NCBI GenBank assembly: GCA_002412795.1
Contig: DHVS01000038.1
Span: 62,001 to 126,000, forward strand
From: a bacterium UBP2_UBA5202
GTDB lineage: Bacteria > Edwardsbacteria > AC1 > EtOH8
Reading direction: 5' to 3'
Length of the DNA stretch: 64,000 nt
A model generated the notes under the pieces. That model saw nothing but the letters and a program-made list of their open reading frames with translations, searched no databases and was not told where the DNA came from. This document shows, piece by piece, positions 42,091 to 49,626 of the stretch (positions within the stretch are counted from its first letter, which is position 1; the number at the start of each line of letters is the position of its first letter). Both the position numbers and the translations under genes were made by a program.

Positions 42091-43488
42091 ATGAGTTATC
42101 TTAGTCGCCCGGGCGGCTGGTCCAGCCAGCCAGCGGTGAGGAATAGCCGGGGCCAAAGGTTGCGCAGGCTGACGGTCTTTGCGGGCTATGGTCTGGGCGG
42201 TGCCGTCCTGGCAGGGGTGCTGCTGATCCTGATCTTCAACGGGGCCCTGTTGAACGGCTATGGCAAAAGAAAGATGGAGCGGGCTTTTACCGCAGCCTAC
42301 CCAGGGTCCACCCTGCGGATCGGCAAACTTTATTACGTCATCGGCCCCAACCGCCTGGTGGCCCGGTCGGTTACCCTGAGCTCGGCCAACTCCACCTATA
42401 AGGCCGGTCGGATTTCGCTGGCCGGCGTCCGCTGGCTGCAGTTTCTTTCGGGAAAGTCTGCTTTGGTTGATGCCATGGCCAGCGCCGGCCTGGACGCTTC
42501 GGAACTCGATATGGAATTCCCCCGGTCCCGTTATGGGGTGCGCTGTAAAAGGCTGCGGGCCGTGGTGACCAGCTCGGAACTGACCGCCGAAGGGATCGAA
42601 CTTTCGCCGTTGCCCGGGGACGAGGATATCTGCACAAAGAACCCTTTCAGAACCACCCGGTACAGCGTATCCCTGCCGGAATGCCGGGTGTCGGGGCTGG
42701 ATTACGGGGAACTGCTGAATGGAGAGTCGTACCGGGCCCGGTCGGTCCATTTCATCCGCCCATTTTTTGACGCTTTTGCCTATCACGAAAAGCCGTCGGG
42801 ACCGTTCGTCAAGAGCCCGCTGATGGTGAACGAGGCGCTGGCCGCGATCCGGCGGCCAGTGCTGCTGGACAGCCTCAGCATCACCGATGGTTACGCGGCC
42901 TACCGAGACCGGGTGACGGCCGGAGCCGCCCCTGGAGTCCTGACCTTCACATCGGTGAATATGTCCGTCGAGGGCATCACCAACCGGGGCCAGGCGGCTG
43001 ATTCCATAGTCCTCCGGGCCCAGGGAAAAATGATGGACGCAGGACTTCTTAAAATGACGATGGTGATCCCGGCCGCTTCACCGGACCTCTCATTCCGCTT
43101 TTCCGGTTCGCTGGGCGAGATGGACCTGACCCGCCTGGGCCCGTTCCTTAGCATTGTGGAAAACTACAACATCAGTTCCGGCAGGGCCCAGTGGGCGGAG
43201 TTCGGGATCACCGTGGCCTCCGGCCGCGCCCGCGGCAGGGTCAGGGCGAACTTCAGGGATCTAAAAGTGGCAGTACTTGATAAGCGCACCGGTTCTGAAG
43301 GTGGATTGGACAACCGCATTGCCTCGTTCCTGGCCAACCAGTTCAAGATCAAGGGTTCCAATATACCGGGCGCCTCGGCTTCAATGAAGGTGGGCAGGGT
43401 AAACTACCGGAGAAAACCAAGGGATACCTTTCTGCAGGTGGTCTGGTATTCCCTAAAAAGCGGCGTTCTGGATGTCATCCATCAGTAA
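42091..43488 (+). CDS. AsmA/DUF748-like inner-membrane protein with large periplasmic part
   Basis: 465 residues. Short basic cytosolic start (NSRGQRLRRL), one membrane helix (VFAGYGLGGAVLAGVLLILI, about 30-50), then a periplasmic region of repeating beta segments. DSLSITDGYAAYRDR, VNMSVEGI, GKMMDAGLLKMTMVIP and FRFSGSLGEMDL are the DUF748/AsmA style. The family forms hydrophobic groove bridges for lipid transport. It begins 17 bases after the Omp85-like gene, so the pair may function together across the envelope (inference). Confidence 0.78.
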   Translation: MSYLSRPGGWSSQPAVRNSRGQRLRRLTVFAGYGLGGAVLAGVLLILIFNGALLNGYGKRKMERAFTAAYPGSTLRIGKLYYVIGPNRLVARSVTLSSANSTYKAGRISLAGVRWLQFLSGKSALVDAMASAGLDASELDMEFPRSRYGVRCKRLRAVVTSSELTAEGIELSPLPGDEDICTKNPFRTTRYSVSLPECRVSGLDYGELLNGESYRARSVHFIRPFFDAFAYHEKPSGPFVKSPLMVNEALAAIRRPVLLDSLSITDGYAAYRDRVTAGAAPGVLTFTSVNMSVEGITNRGQAADSIVLRAQGKMMDAGLLKMTMVIPAASPDLSFRFSGSLGEMDLTRLGPFLSIVENYNISSGRAQWAEFGITVASGRARGRVRANFRDLKVAVLDKRTGSEGGLDNRIASFLANQFKIKGSNIPGASASMKVGRVNYRRKPRDTFLQVVWYSLKSGVLDVIHQ

Positions 43489-43564
43489 CTCTTGACCAGG
43501 GAATCAAGCAAGGTCTTGGGGCGGTTATGATCATAAGGTTTCCAGTTTTAAGTATTATTCACGG

Positions 43565-43603
43565 AAAAGCTTCATTCCAAAATATTGGAAGAAGCTTTTT
43601 TTT
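43565..43603 (+). terminator. Terminator after the AsmA-like gene
   Basis: Stem AAAAGCTTC/GAAGCTTTT with an inner TTCC/GGAA, then TTTT. Confidence 0.85.
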
Positions 43604-43604
43604 G

Positions 43605-43634
43605 TTGACTTTTAGCATTAATTAGGTGTATCAT
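43605..43634 (+). promoter_or_regulatory. Promoter of the HD-GYP gene
   Basis: TTGACT and TATCAT with 18-base spacing, directly after the terminator. It leaves a leader of about 150 bases before 43794. Confidence 0.6.
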
Positions 43635-43669
43635 TTATCTTGGCAAAAAGGGAGATGTTGGAAATATTT

Positions 43670-43747
43670 ATGACGAAAATGAGACAGTTAAACGAACATG
43701 AAATATTACCGTTGCACGACGCCTCTAATGCAGATATTAGGGCGTAA
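43670..43747 (+). CDS. Possible 25-residue upstream open reading frame
   Basis: In the leader of the HD-GYP gene, ATG 43670 opens a frame MTKMRQLNEHEILPLHDASN-ADIRA that stops 46 bases before the next start. A weak GGAAAT lies in front. A small hairpin (CTCTAAT..ATTAGGG) overlaps its end. It could be a leader peptide or chance. Confidence 0.25.
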   Translation: MTKMRQLNEHEILPLHDASNADIRA

Positions 43748-43793
43748 AGAACCCAAAGTACGTCACTCCAACACCAATTCAAGGAGATAGTAT

Positions 43794-44789
43794 ATGGAAA
43801 GCAGGGAGATCTTAAAGCTTGTTTTGGAGCAACTGCCGGACGGACTGATCATCTTTGACTTAAATGACGATATTATTTTTGCCAATACCATGGCGGAAAA
43901 GATACGGCATATTCCCAGGAATGAAAATATCGGACAGAATCTTTTGAACTGTCATCCGGAATATTCTATGGAGAAAATGAAAAGGGCGCTGAATTACCTA
44001 AAAAAGGAAAAGATCGATGATTTTCACCGGATGATCGTGGACAAGGAAAACAATAAGATTTATATGAATACCTACAAGGCGATCAGAGATGCCAATAAAA
44101 AAATAGCTGCAACAATTGTAGTTACCAGGGATATAACCGAAAAACAGGTAATTGAGCAGGACCAGCTAAAAAACAATCAAATCCTTCAGGAACAGGTTTT
44201 GGACCTGACTGATAAATTGAACATTCTATTCCTGTCCTCGCTGACCTGCATCGTAAACACTGTGGAATTCAAGGATCCCTACACCAAGGGCCATTCGCTG
44301 AGGGTCACCGACATCAGTAAAACCTTTGTGGAACAGACCTATGGCCAGACCCAGTTGTTGAGCGAGATCGAGATCGCGGGGAAACTCCACGATGTCGGAA
44401 AGATCGGCATCCGGGATTCCATCCTCAACAAACCAGGCCGGCTGACCCCGGAGGAATATGAACAGATGAAGCTGCATCCGGTGATCACCGAACAGATCCT
44501 TTCACCAATGGCCAAATTAAAGAATATAATCGCCACGGCCAAGCACCACCATGAAAGATTTGACGGCAAAGGGTACCCCGACGGGCTAAAGGGAGAAGAA
44601 ATTCCCCTTGGCGCCAGGATCCTGGCCCTGGCCGATACCTACGATGCTGTGACCTCCGCCCGGCCCTACCGACAAGCATTGCCCAGAGAAAGGGCAATAT
44701 CGGAAATTAAAAACAATCTGGGGACCCATTACGATCCGGAGTTGGGAAATAAATTCATTGACCTGGTAAATTCCGGCACCATTGGATAG
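43794..44789 (+). CDS. PAS domain-HD-GYP protein, probable cyclic-di-GMP phosphodiesterase
   Basis: 331 residues, soluble, with AAGGAG before the ATG. Residues 1-~115 are a PAS domain (LPDGLIIFDLNDDIIFANTM, IVVTRDITEKQ). A short coiled linker precedes the HD-GYP domain: HD in KLHDVGKIGIRDSILNKPG (H199-D200), HHHERFDGKGYPDGLKGEEI and ADTYDAVTSARPYR. All metal and GYP residues are intact, so it is expected to hydrolyse c-di-GMP in response to the PAS signal. It is followed by a PAS-sigma54 activator gene, making a likely signalling pair. Confidence 0.93.
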   Translation: MESREILKLVLEQLPDGLIIFDLNDDIIFANTMAEKIRHIPRNENIGQNLLNCHPEYSMEKMKRALNYLKKEKIDDFHRMIVDKENNKIYMNTYKAIRDANKKIAATIVVTRDITEKQVIEQDQLKNNQILQEQVLDLTDKLNILFLSSLTCIVNTVEFKDPYTKGHSLRVTDISKTFVEQTYGQTQLLSEIEIAGKLHDVGKIGIRDSILNKPGRLTPEEYEQMKLHPVITEQILSPMAKLKNIIATAKHHHERFDGKGYPDGLKGEEIPLGARILALADTYDAVTSARPYRQALPRERAISEIKNNLGTHYDPELGNKFIDLVNSGTIG

Positions 44790-44801
44790 GACATTTAATA
44801 G

Positions 44802-44870
44802 GGCCGGGGTCCGGCGACCGAGGGAGAATGCCTGCAACTTAAGGCAAATGCCGGTTGGCCCAACCCGGTC
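44802..44870 (+). promoter_or_regulatory. Structured leader before the sigma-54 activator gene
   Basis: Between the HD-GYP stop and the activator ATG the RNA can form a closed multistem: outer GGCCGGG-T (44802-44810) with ACCCGGTC (44863-44870), then CCGGC (44811-44815) with GCCGG (44850-44854), and an inner TGCCT/AGGCA hairpin. I cannot match it to a known riboswitch class. Confidence 0.4.
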
Positions 44871-44896
44871 TAAATTGCCCAACAGAGGGGTATCCC

Positions 44897-47158
44897 ATGA
44901 AAGATAAAACAATAAAACAGATGGCCGAGGCCTTGGCGGCCAAACAGACATTAGCGCTGCTGAAGGATTCGGAGACCCGCTACCGGCGCCTGTTTGAAAC
45001 GGCCCAGGACGGGATACTGATCCTGGACGCCCTGACCGGACGCATCACCGATGTCAACCCCTTTCTGGAGGACATGCTGGGTTATTCACATGAAGAGTTC
45101 ATGGGCAAGAGAATCTGGGAGATCGGCCCGGTCATAGATATACCGGAAAGCCGCCGGGCCTTCATGGAACTGCAGAAAAGAAAATTCATCCGTTATGAAA
45201 ACCTGCCTTTGGAGACAAAAAACGGGAAATCCATTCAGGTGGAATTTGTCAGCAATGTCTATGCAGTTGACCATACCAAGGTCATCCAATGCAACATCCG
45301 CGACATCACCGACCGCAAGCATTTGGAACTCCAGGCCCAGTCCATCATCCAGACGGCCATGGACGGTTTTTGGATCGCAGACATCCAGGGACGTTTTTTG
45401 AATGTCAACGATGCTTATTGCAAAATGACGGGTTATCGCCGCCGCGAATTGCTGAAAATGAACATCCATGACGTCGAAGCCGGCGGCCAACCGGAAGAGA
45501 CGGCCGTTCATATCCAAAAACTCCTTGAAGCGGCAGTTCCGCTGAACCCTGCTTCGGCCGCCCCGGCAGCCGGAGACCGGCAAAAGAGGGTCCCGGGAGC
45601 TGTCAAATACCGGCAGCGTTACTCTGCTAAGGGGGGCGCGCCGGACTTTAAGATCAGCCATGAACGGTTCGAGACCAAGCACCGGTGCAAGAACGGCGCG
45701 ATCATTGACATTGAGTTCAGCGCCAACTATACCGATATCGACGGAGGGCGGTTCTTTGTATTCCTGCGGGACATCACCCAGCAAAAACAGGCAGTCGAAG
45801 CCATAAATAAATCCGAGACCAAGCTCCGCACCATCTTCGAGGCCGTTCCCTGCACCATACTGATAATGGACGATCAGTTGACCGTAAGATCCGCCAACGG
45901 GGCGGCCAAGCATACTTTTGGGATCCCGGAAACCTCCATCATCAATCACCGCTGGGGCGATATGCTACGGTGCACCCACGCCGAGGAAACGACGGAGGGC
46001 TGCGGATCCCTTGATGTCTGCAGCAACTGCCAGGTCAGAACCACGGTATTGGCGGCTTTAGCGGGTGCGGAAACACAGCGGGTCAGGGCTAATTTTGAAT
46101 TCTTTATAGACGGCCATATCCATAAACGGCTGTTTTCCCTAAGCGCCGCGCCCATAGAATATGAACGGAAGAGAATGGCGGTGCTGACGGTGGAGGATAT
46201 CACCGAACTGTCTTATTTGCGTCAGCGGCTCCGGATAGAACACTCCTTTGCCGGCATAGTGGGCAAGGACGAAAAAATGATGGAATTGTACGCCACCATC
46301 AGGGAACTGGCCGAATCAAGCGCCCAGGTGCTGATCCAGGGGGAAAGCGGAACCGGCAAAGAACTGGTGGCCTCGGCCCTGCATAACGAAGGCCCGCGGC
46401 GCCATAAGCGTTTCGTGCCGGTCAATTGCGGGTCGCTGCCGGACGGCCTGCTGGAAAGCGAACTATTCGGACATTGCAAGGGATCCTTTACCGGGGCCAT
46501 AAGAGATAAAAAGGGCCGGTTTGAACTGGCCGACGGCGGCACCATCTTTTTGGACGAGGTGGGCGATCTAAGTCCGGCTATGCAGGTGAAATTACTGCGG
46601 GTGCTTCAGGACGGGACTTTTGAGCCGGTGGGTTCGGAAAAGACCATGAAAGTGGATGTCCGGGTCATCAGCGCCACCAATAAGGACCTGCGGGAAGAGA
46701 TCAAGGCCGGGCGTTTCCGGGAAGACCTTTTCTACCGGCTCTGCGTGGTTCCGATCACCATGCCGCCATTGAGGGACAGGCTCAATGACATCCCTCTTTT
46801 GGCCGAGAGTTACCTGGAATGGTCCGCCAAGGAATCCAATAAAAAGAAAATTTCCCTGTCTCACGAGGTGCTGGATATCCTGATGGGATATAATTGGCCC
46901 GGCAATGTCAGGGAACTGCAGAACGCCCTGCAATTCGCCCTGATCAAATGCCAGGGCAGGGTCATTGAGCCGCAATACCTCCCCGGCAATATTTCTCCCG
47001 CCGCCAAACACCTGCCCGTTCGCAGAAAACGGAAGTGTAAGCTTGACTCCAAAACAGTGGAAGATGCCCTGCAAAAAACTAAAGGCAATAAATTAAAAGC
47101 CGCCAAACTGCTCGGGGTCAGCCGGGCGACCATTCACAGATTCCTGGCGGAAAAGTAG
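44897..47158 (+). CDS. PAS-sensing sigma-54-dependent transcriptional activator
   Basis: 753 residues from the ATG at 44897. Three PAS modules in the first ~460 residues (ETRYRRLFETAQDGILILDA, IIQTAMDGFWIADIQG, LRTIFEAVPCTILIMDDQL); the second carries a 50-residue Ala/Pro/basic insertion. The AAA+ domain has Walker A GESGTGKE near 481, GSFTGA near 529 (canonical GAFTGA has A for S), and LADGGTIFLDEVGDLS. A Fis-type helix-turn-helix (NKLKAAKLLGVSRATIHRFL) closes the protein. No receiver domain, so PAS ligands control it directly. It contacts sigma-54 at -24/-12 promoters; a fitting promoter and repeated sites lie just downstream. Confidence 0.95.
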   Translation: MKDKTIKQMAEALAAKQTLALLKDSETRYRRLFETAQDGILILDALTGRITDVNPFLEDMLGYSHEEFMGKRIWEIGPVIDIPESRRAFMELQKRKFIRYENLPLETKNGKSIQVEFVSNVYAVDHTKVIQCNIRDITDRKHLELQAQSIIQTAMDGFWIADIQGRFLNVNDAYCKMTGYRRRELLKMNIHDVEAGGQPEETAVHIQKLLEAAVPLNPASAAPAAGDRQKRVPGAVKYRQRYSAKGGAPDFKISHERFETKHRCKNGAIIDIEFSANYTDIDGGRFFVFLRDITQQKQAVEAINKSETKLRTIFEAVPCTILIMDDQLTVRSANGAAKHTFGIPETSIINHRWGDMLRCTHAEETTEGCGSLDVCSNCQVRTTVLAALAGAETQRVRANFEFFIDGHIHKRLFSLSAAPIEYERKRMAVLTVEDITELSYLRQRLRIEHSFAGIVGKDEKMMELYATIRELAESSAQVLIQGESGTGKELVASALHNEGPRRHKRFVPVNCGSLPDGLLESELFGHCKGSFTGAIRDKKGRFELADGGTIFLDEVGDLSPAMQVKLLRVLQDGTFEPVGSEKTMKVDVRVISATNKDLREEIKAGRFREDLFYRLCVVPITMPPLRDRLNDIPLLAESYLEWSAKESNKKKISLSHEVLDILMGYNWPGNVRELQNALQFALIKCQGRVIEPQYLPGNISPAAKHLPVRRKRKCKLDSKTVEDALQKTKGNKLKAAKLLGVSRATIHRFLAEK

Positions 47159-47165
47159 GTTCAAC

Positions 47166-47199
47166 TGTCTCATTTAGCACAATGTCTCATTTAGCACAA
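47166..47199. promoter_or_regulatory. Tandem 17-bp repeats TGTCTCATTTAGCACAA, candidate activator-binding sites
   Basis: Two directly adjacent copies (47166-47182 and 47183-47199, identical). The TGTCTCAT core recurs as a perfect inverted repeat at 47337-47370 and singly at 47574-47580 (complement). They lie about 280-310 bases upstream of the -24/-12 promoter, a normal distance for enhancer sites of sigma-54 activators. Confidence 0.7.
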
Positions 47200-47260
47200 A
47201 TGACGCAGCCAGTAATCTGCCAATAACCAAAATTTTGTCCCATAGATTTAATATACTCCC

Positions 47261-47306
47261 AAAAAGGGTCTGTATTGCTTGAATAGGCAAGATAGACCCT
47301 TTTTTA
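47261..47306 (+). terminator. Terminator of the sigma-54 activator gene
   Basis: Long stem AAAAAGGGTCT/AGACCCTTTTT with partial inner pairing, then further Ts. Confidence 0.88.
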
Positions 47307-47336
47307 TCAACTTTTATTGTAAATAGGATCGGGCAT

Positions 47337-47370
47337 AGTGTCTCATTGACGTTAATAGAAATGAGACACT
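47337..47370. promoter_or_regulatory. Perfect 11-bp inverted repeat AGTGTCTCATT..AATGAGACACT
   Basis: Arms 47337-47347 and 47360-47370 around a 12-base centre. Shares the TGTCTCAT core with the tandem repeats at 47166-47199. Position about 110-140 bases upstream of the -24/-12 promoter suits an enhancer site for the adjacent PAS-sigma54 activator. Confidence 0.7.
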
Positions 47371-47477
47371 GCCGGGTCCTTTTTTTGCTTTCATTGTTTT
47401 TATTTTTCAGGTGTAGCGCTCACCCCTTCAAAGGCTTATGGTTTCATCCGCCTATCATCTTTAAGCCCGCTGACTAT

Positions 47478-47494
47478 CTGGCACGATAATAGCA
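47478..47494 (+). promoter_or_regulatory. Sigma-54 (-24/-12) promoter
   Basis: CTGGCACGATAATAGCA: TGGCACG-N4-TAGC with GG (47480-47481) and GC (47492-47493) at the exact 12-base phase. One mismatch to the TTGC of the -12 box. Transcription would start near 47505 and read the small envelope genes from 47619 onward. Confidence 0.8.
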
Positions 47495-47618
47495 TCTATA
47501 TAACAGGGTTAAACAATTCTGTTGCAGTTGATCAGGCTCAGGTTATTTGCCGCTCCCCAAATTGCGACAAAAAATGAGACTACCCGGCAAACCCAGAAAA
47601 TCTGAAAGGACATAAATC

Positions 47619-47768
47619 ATGCTGTTTATAATCGCCTCGGTGATGGTGATCTTGTGGCTGCTGGGGCTGGTCACTTCCCATACCATGGGGGGCTTCATCC
47701 ACATTCTACTGGTTATCGCCGTCATAGCAGTCCTGGTAAGGATCATCCGCGGTAACAAAATCCTGTAA
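47619..47768 (+). CDS. Lmo0937-family (DUF5670) small membrane protein
   Basis: 49 residues with GAAAGGAC before the ATG. Two hydrophobic helices: MLFIIASVMVILWLLGLVTS and FIHILLVIAVIAVLVRIIRG, separated by the family hallmark HTMGGF. These proteins are widespread next to CsbD, YtxH and other stress genes; role unknown. First gene after the sigma-54 promoter. A relative lies at 61083. Confidence 0.82.
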   Translation: MLFIIASVMVILWLLGLVTSHTMGGFIHILLVIAVIAVLVRIIRGNKIL

Positions 47769-47803
47769 TTATTTTACCTCACATAAAAAAGGAGAATCTC
47801 CAC

Positions 47804-48298
47804 ATGAAACCGTTTCTTTATGCCGTCATCACATTTGTTCTGTTCCTGACAGCTACCGGGGTCAATGCCCAGGAACGCCGCTTTGGCCTGGGGATAATCA
47901 TCGGCGAACCGACCGGGATAAGCGCCAAGCTGTGGACATCGAACCGCACGGCCTTGGATTTTGGCCTGGGCTGGTCGCTTGGCGGGGACCGGATCTCAAA
48001 GTATGACGGCTATTATACCGGAGAAAGCCGGGTTCACTTTCACATGGATTACCTCTGGCATTCATTTGATGCCATCCGCTCAAGCGAGAGGTTCCCGCTT
48101 TATTACGGCGTCGGCGGACGGATCAATACCGGGGCCGGGTACAAGAACTCGGCAGCCGTCCGCGGGGTGCTGGGTATCCTGTGGCTGCCGCGCCGGACGC
48201 CGGTCGACGTGTTTCTGGAACTGGTTCCCGCCCTCCAACTGGTGCCATCCACGGGTTTTGGAATTGACGCCGGCCTTGGAGTCAGGTATTTCTTTTAA
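47804..48298 (+). CDS. Small outer-membrane beta-barrel protein (DUF3996-like)
   Basis: 164 residues with AAAAGGAG upstream. Signal peptide 1-22 (VLFLTATGVNAQ). GLGIIIGEPTGISAKLWTSN and the terminal GIDAGLGVRYFF are typical of eight-stranded barrels of the DUF3996 group. It is the second gene of the sigma-54-controlled set. Probably an envelope-stress or structural outer-membrane protein. Confidence 0.78.
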   Translation: MKPFLYAVITFVLFLTATGVNAQERRFGLGIIIGEPTGISAKLWTSNRTALDFGLGWSLGGDRISKYDGYYTGESRVHFHMDYLWHSFDAIRSSERFPLYYGVGGRINTGAGYKNSAAVRGVLGILWLPRRTPVDVFLELVPALQLVPSTGFGIDAGLGVRYFF

Positions 48299-48423
48299 TC
48301 CGGGCGGAAGTTTGCCGGCATAGTTTAATCAGACCATTAAATAGTCCAGCCCACAACCTGTGGCAAAACCTTAAGCGGCCCGAAGTCGCTTCGATTGCCG
48401 CAATATTTTAAGGAGCATTACAA

Positions 48424-48630
48424 ATGTACAAAGTACTCTCAATTGCCCTGCTGGCCGTAGGGATTTTGCTGATCGTTTGGGGCGTCAGGGCAGGTGATTC
48501 ATTCAGTTCCGATGTATCGCGCTTTTTCACCGGCTCGCCCACCGACAAAACGGTCTGGATGCTGATAGGCGGATCCGTCGCTTGCCTGGCCGGACTTTCC
48601 GGCCTTTTCCTCAGTCCCAAGGGAAAATAA
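48424..48630 (+). CDS. DUF3185-family small membrane protein
   Basis: 68 residues, TAAGGAGCATTACAA before the ATG. Two helices (VLSIALLAVGILLIVWGV and VWMLIGGSVACLAGLSGLFL) around the conserved DSFSSDVSRFFTGSPTDK. This exact loop defines DUF3185. The family is frequently induced under envelope or oxidative stress, function unknown. Confidence 0.9.
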   Translation: MYKVLSIALLAVGILLIVWGVRAGDSFSSDVSRFFTGSPTDKTVWMLIGGSVACLAGLSGLFLSPKGK

Positions 48631-48721
48631 GAATAGCAGGCTCTTACGCGGGTAATATTTCTTCGGTATCGAAACAATGTAATCAGGGTTATCGAAAATC
48701 ATCAAAATCAATCAACGAGGA

Positions 48722-49414
48722 ATGAAAATGAAAACATTTTTGACCGTGTTAATCGTTCTGGCCCTGCTGTTCGCCGGCGCCACGTATTACATTTTCACCA
48801 GAACCAGGAGCGAGCTTGATACTGCCCGCAACGCAGCCACTGACCTCAGTTTCCAAGTCAACGCCCTGGAAGCTAAGAGGACCGCATTGGCGCGGGAACT
48901 TGAGACCAAGATAGCCGCCATTTCCCTGAAAAAGGAAGAGGAAATTGTCCGGCTGAAAGGCGCTTACGAAGAACTGGCCGCCGACATGAAAAATGAGATC
49001 GAGCAGGGCCAGATCATCATCACCCAGCTGGCCGACCGCCTTTCGGTGAGCATGGTGGACAAGATATTGTTCCCGTCGGGTGAAGCCGAAGTTACGCCGG
49101 AGGGGGTGAAGGTGCTGGAACGGGTGGGCAATGTACTGAAAAACACCGGCAGCCAGATCATCAGAGTTGAGGGCCACACCGACAACGTGCCGATCCATCC
49201 CCGCCTCCAGAAGCAATACCCCACCAACTGGGAGCTCTCCACGGCCCGGGCGGCAAATGTGGTGCGCTTTCTGCAGGAGACTGTGGGCATCGCGCCGGAG
49301 CGGATGCAGGTCATAGGCATGTCGGAATATCAACCGGTGGCCAGCAACAAAACGGCCTCCGGCCGCAGCAAGAACCGCCGGATAGAAATAACCCTGTTGC
49401 CGGATCAGGACTGA
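48722..49414 (+). CDS. OmpA/MotB-domain protein with membrane anchor and coiled coil
   Basis: 230 residues. N-terminal helix (FLTVLIVLALLFAGATYYIF) without a clear cleavage site, a ~70-residue coiled coil (ELDTARNAATDLSFQVNALE, LARELETKIAAISLKKEEEI), then an OmpA C-terminal domain: LFPSGEAEVTPEGVKVLERV, VEGHTDNVPI (with the peptidoglycan-binding Asp) and LSTARAANVVRFL plus KNRRIEITLLP. It should tether the envelope to peptidoglycan. Member of the stress-type gene run. Confidence 0.9.
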   Translation: MKMKTFLTVLIVLALLFAGATYYIFTRTRSELDTARNAATDLSFQVNALEAKRTALARELETKIAAISLKKEEEIVRLKGAYEELAADMKNEIEQGQIIITQLADRLSVSMVDKILFPSGEAEVTPEGVKVLERVGNVLKNTGSQIIRVEGHTDNVPIHPRLQKQYPTNWELSTARAANVVRFLQETVGIAPERMQVIGMSEYQPVASNKTASGRSKNRRIEITLLPDQD

Positions 49415-49626
49415 GATTGACCGGAGCCGCAACCTGACAGGCGTGGTCAGTGATCGGCTAATTTCCGGAATGATCGTTTAAATATTGAATCTTATAAATG
49501 AAGAAAGGAAAGGAAACATAATATGCCTGATCAAAAATGGCCCCGGCGGTATTAACCGGGAAAGGTTTAGGCTCCGGAGAAACAAACAACAGGAAACAGA
49601 AACCAATACAAAGAGGAGGCAGAGTC

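Noticed and set aside
48376..48396. TGGCAAAACCTTAAGC before the DUF3185 gene as a second sigma-54 promoter
   Set aside because: Spacing between GG and GC is one base too long and the -24 box is poor.
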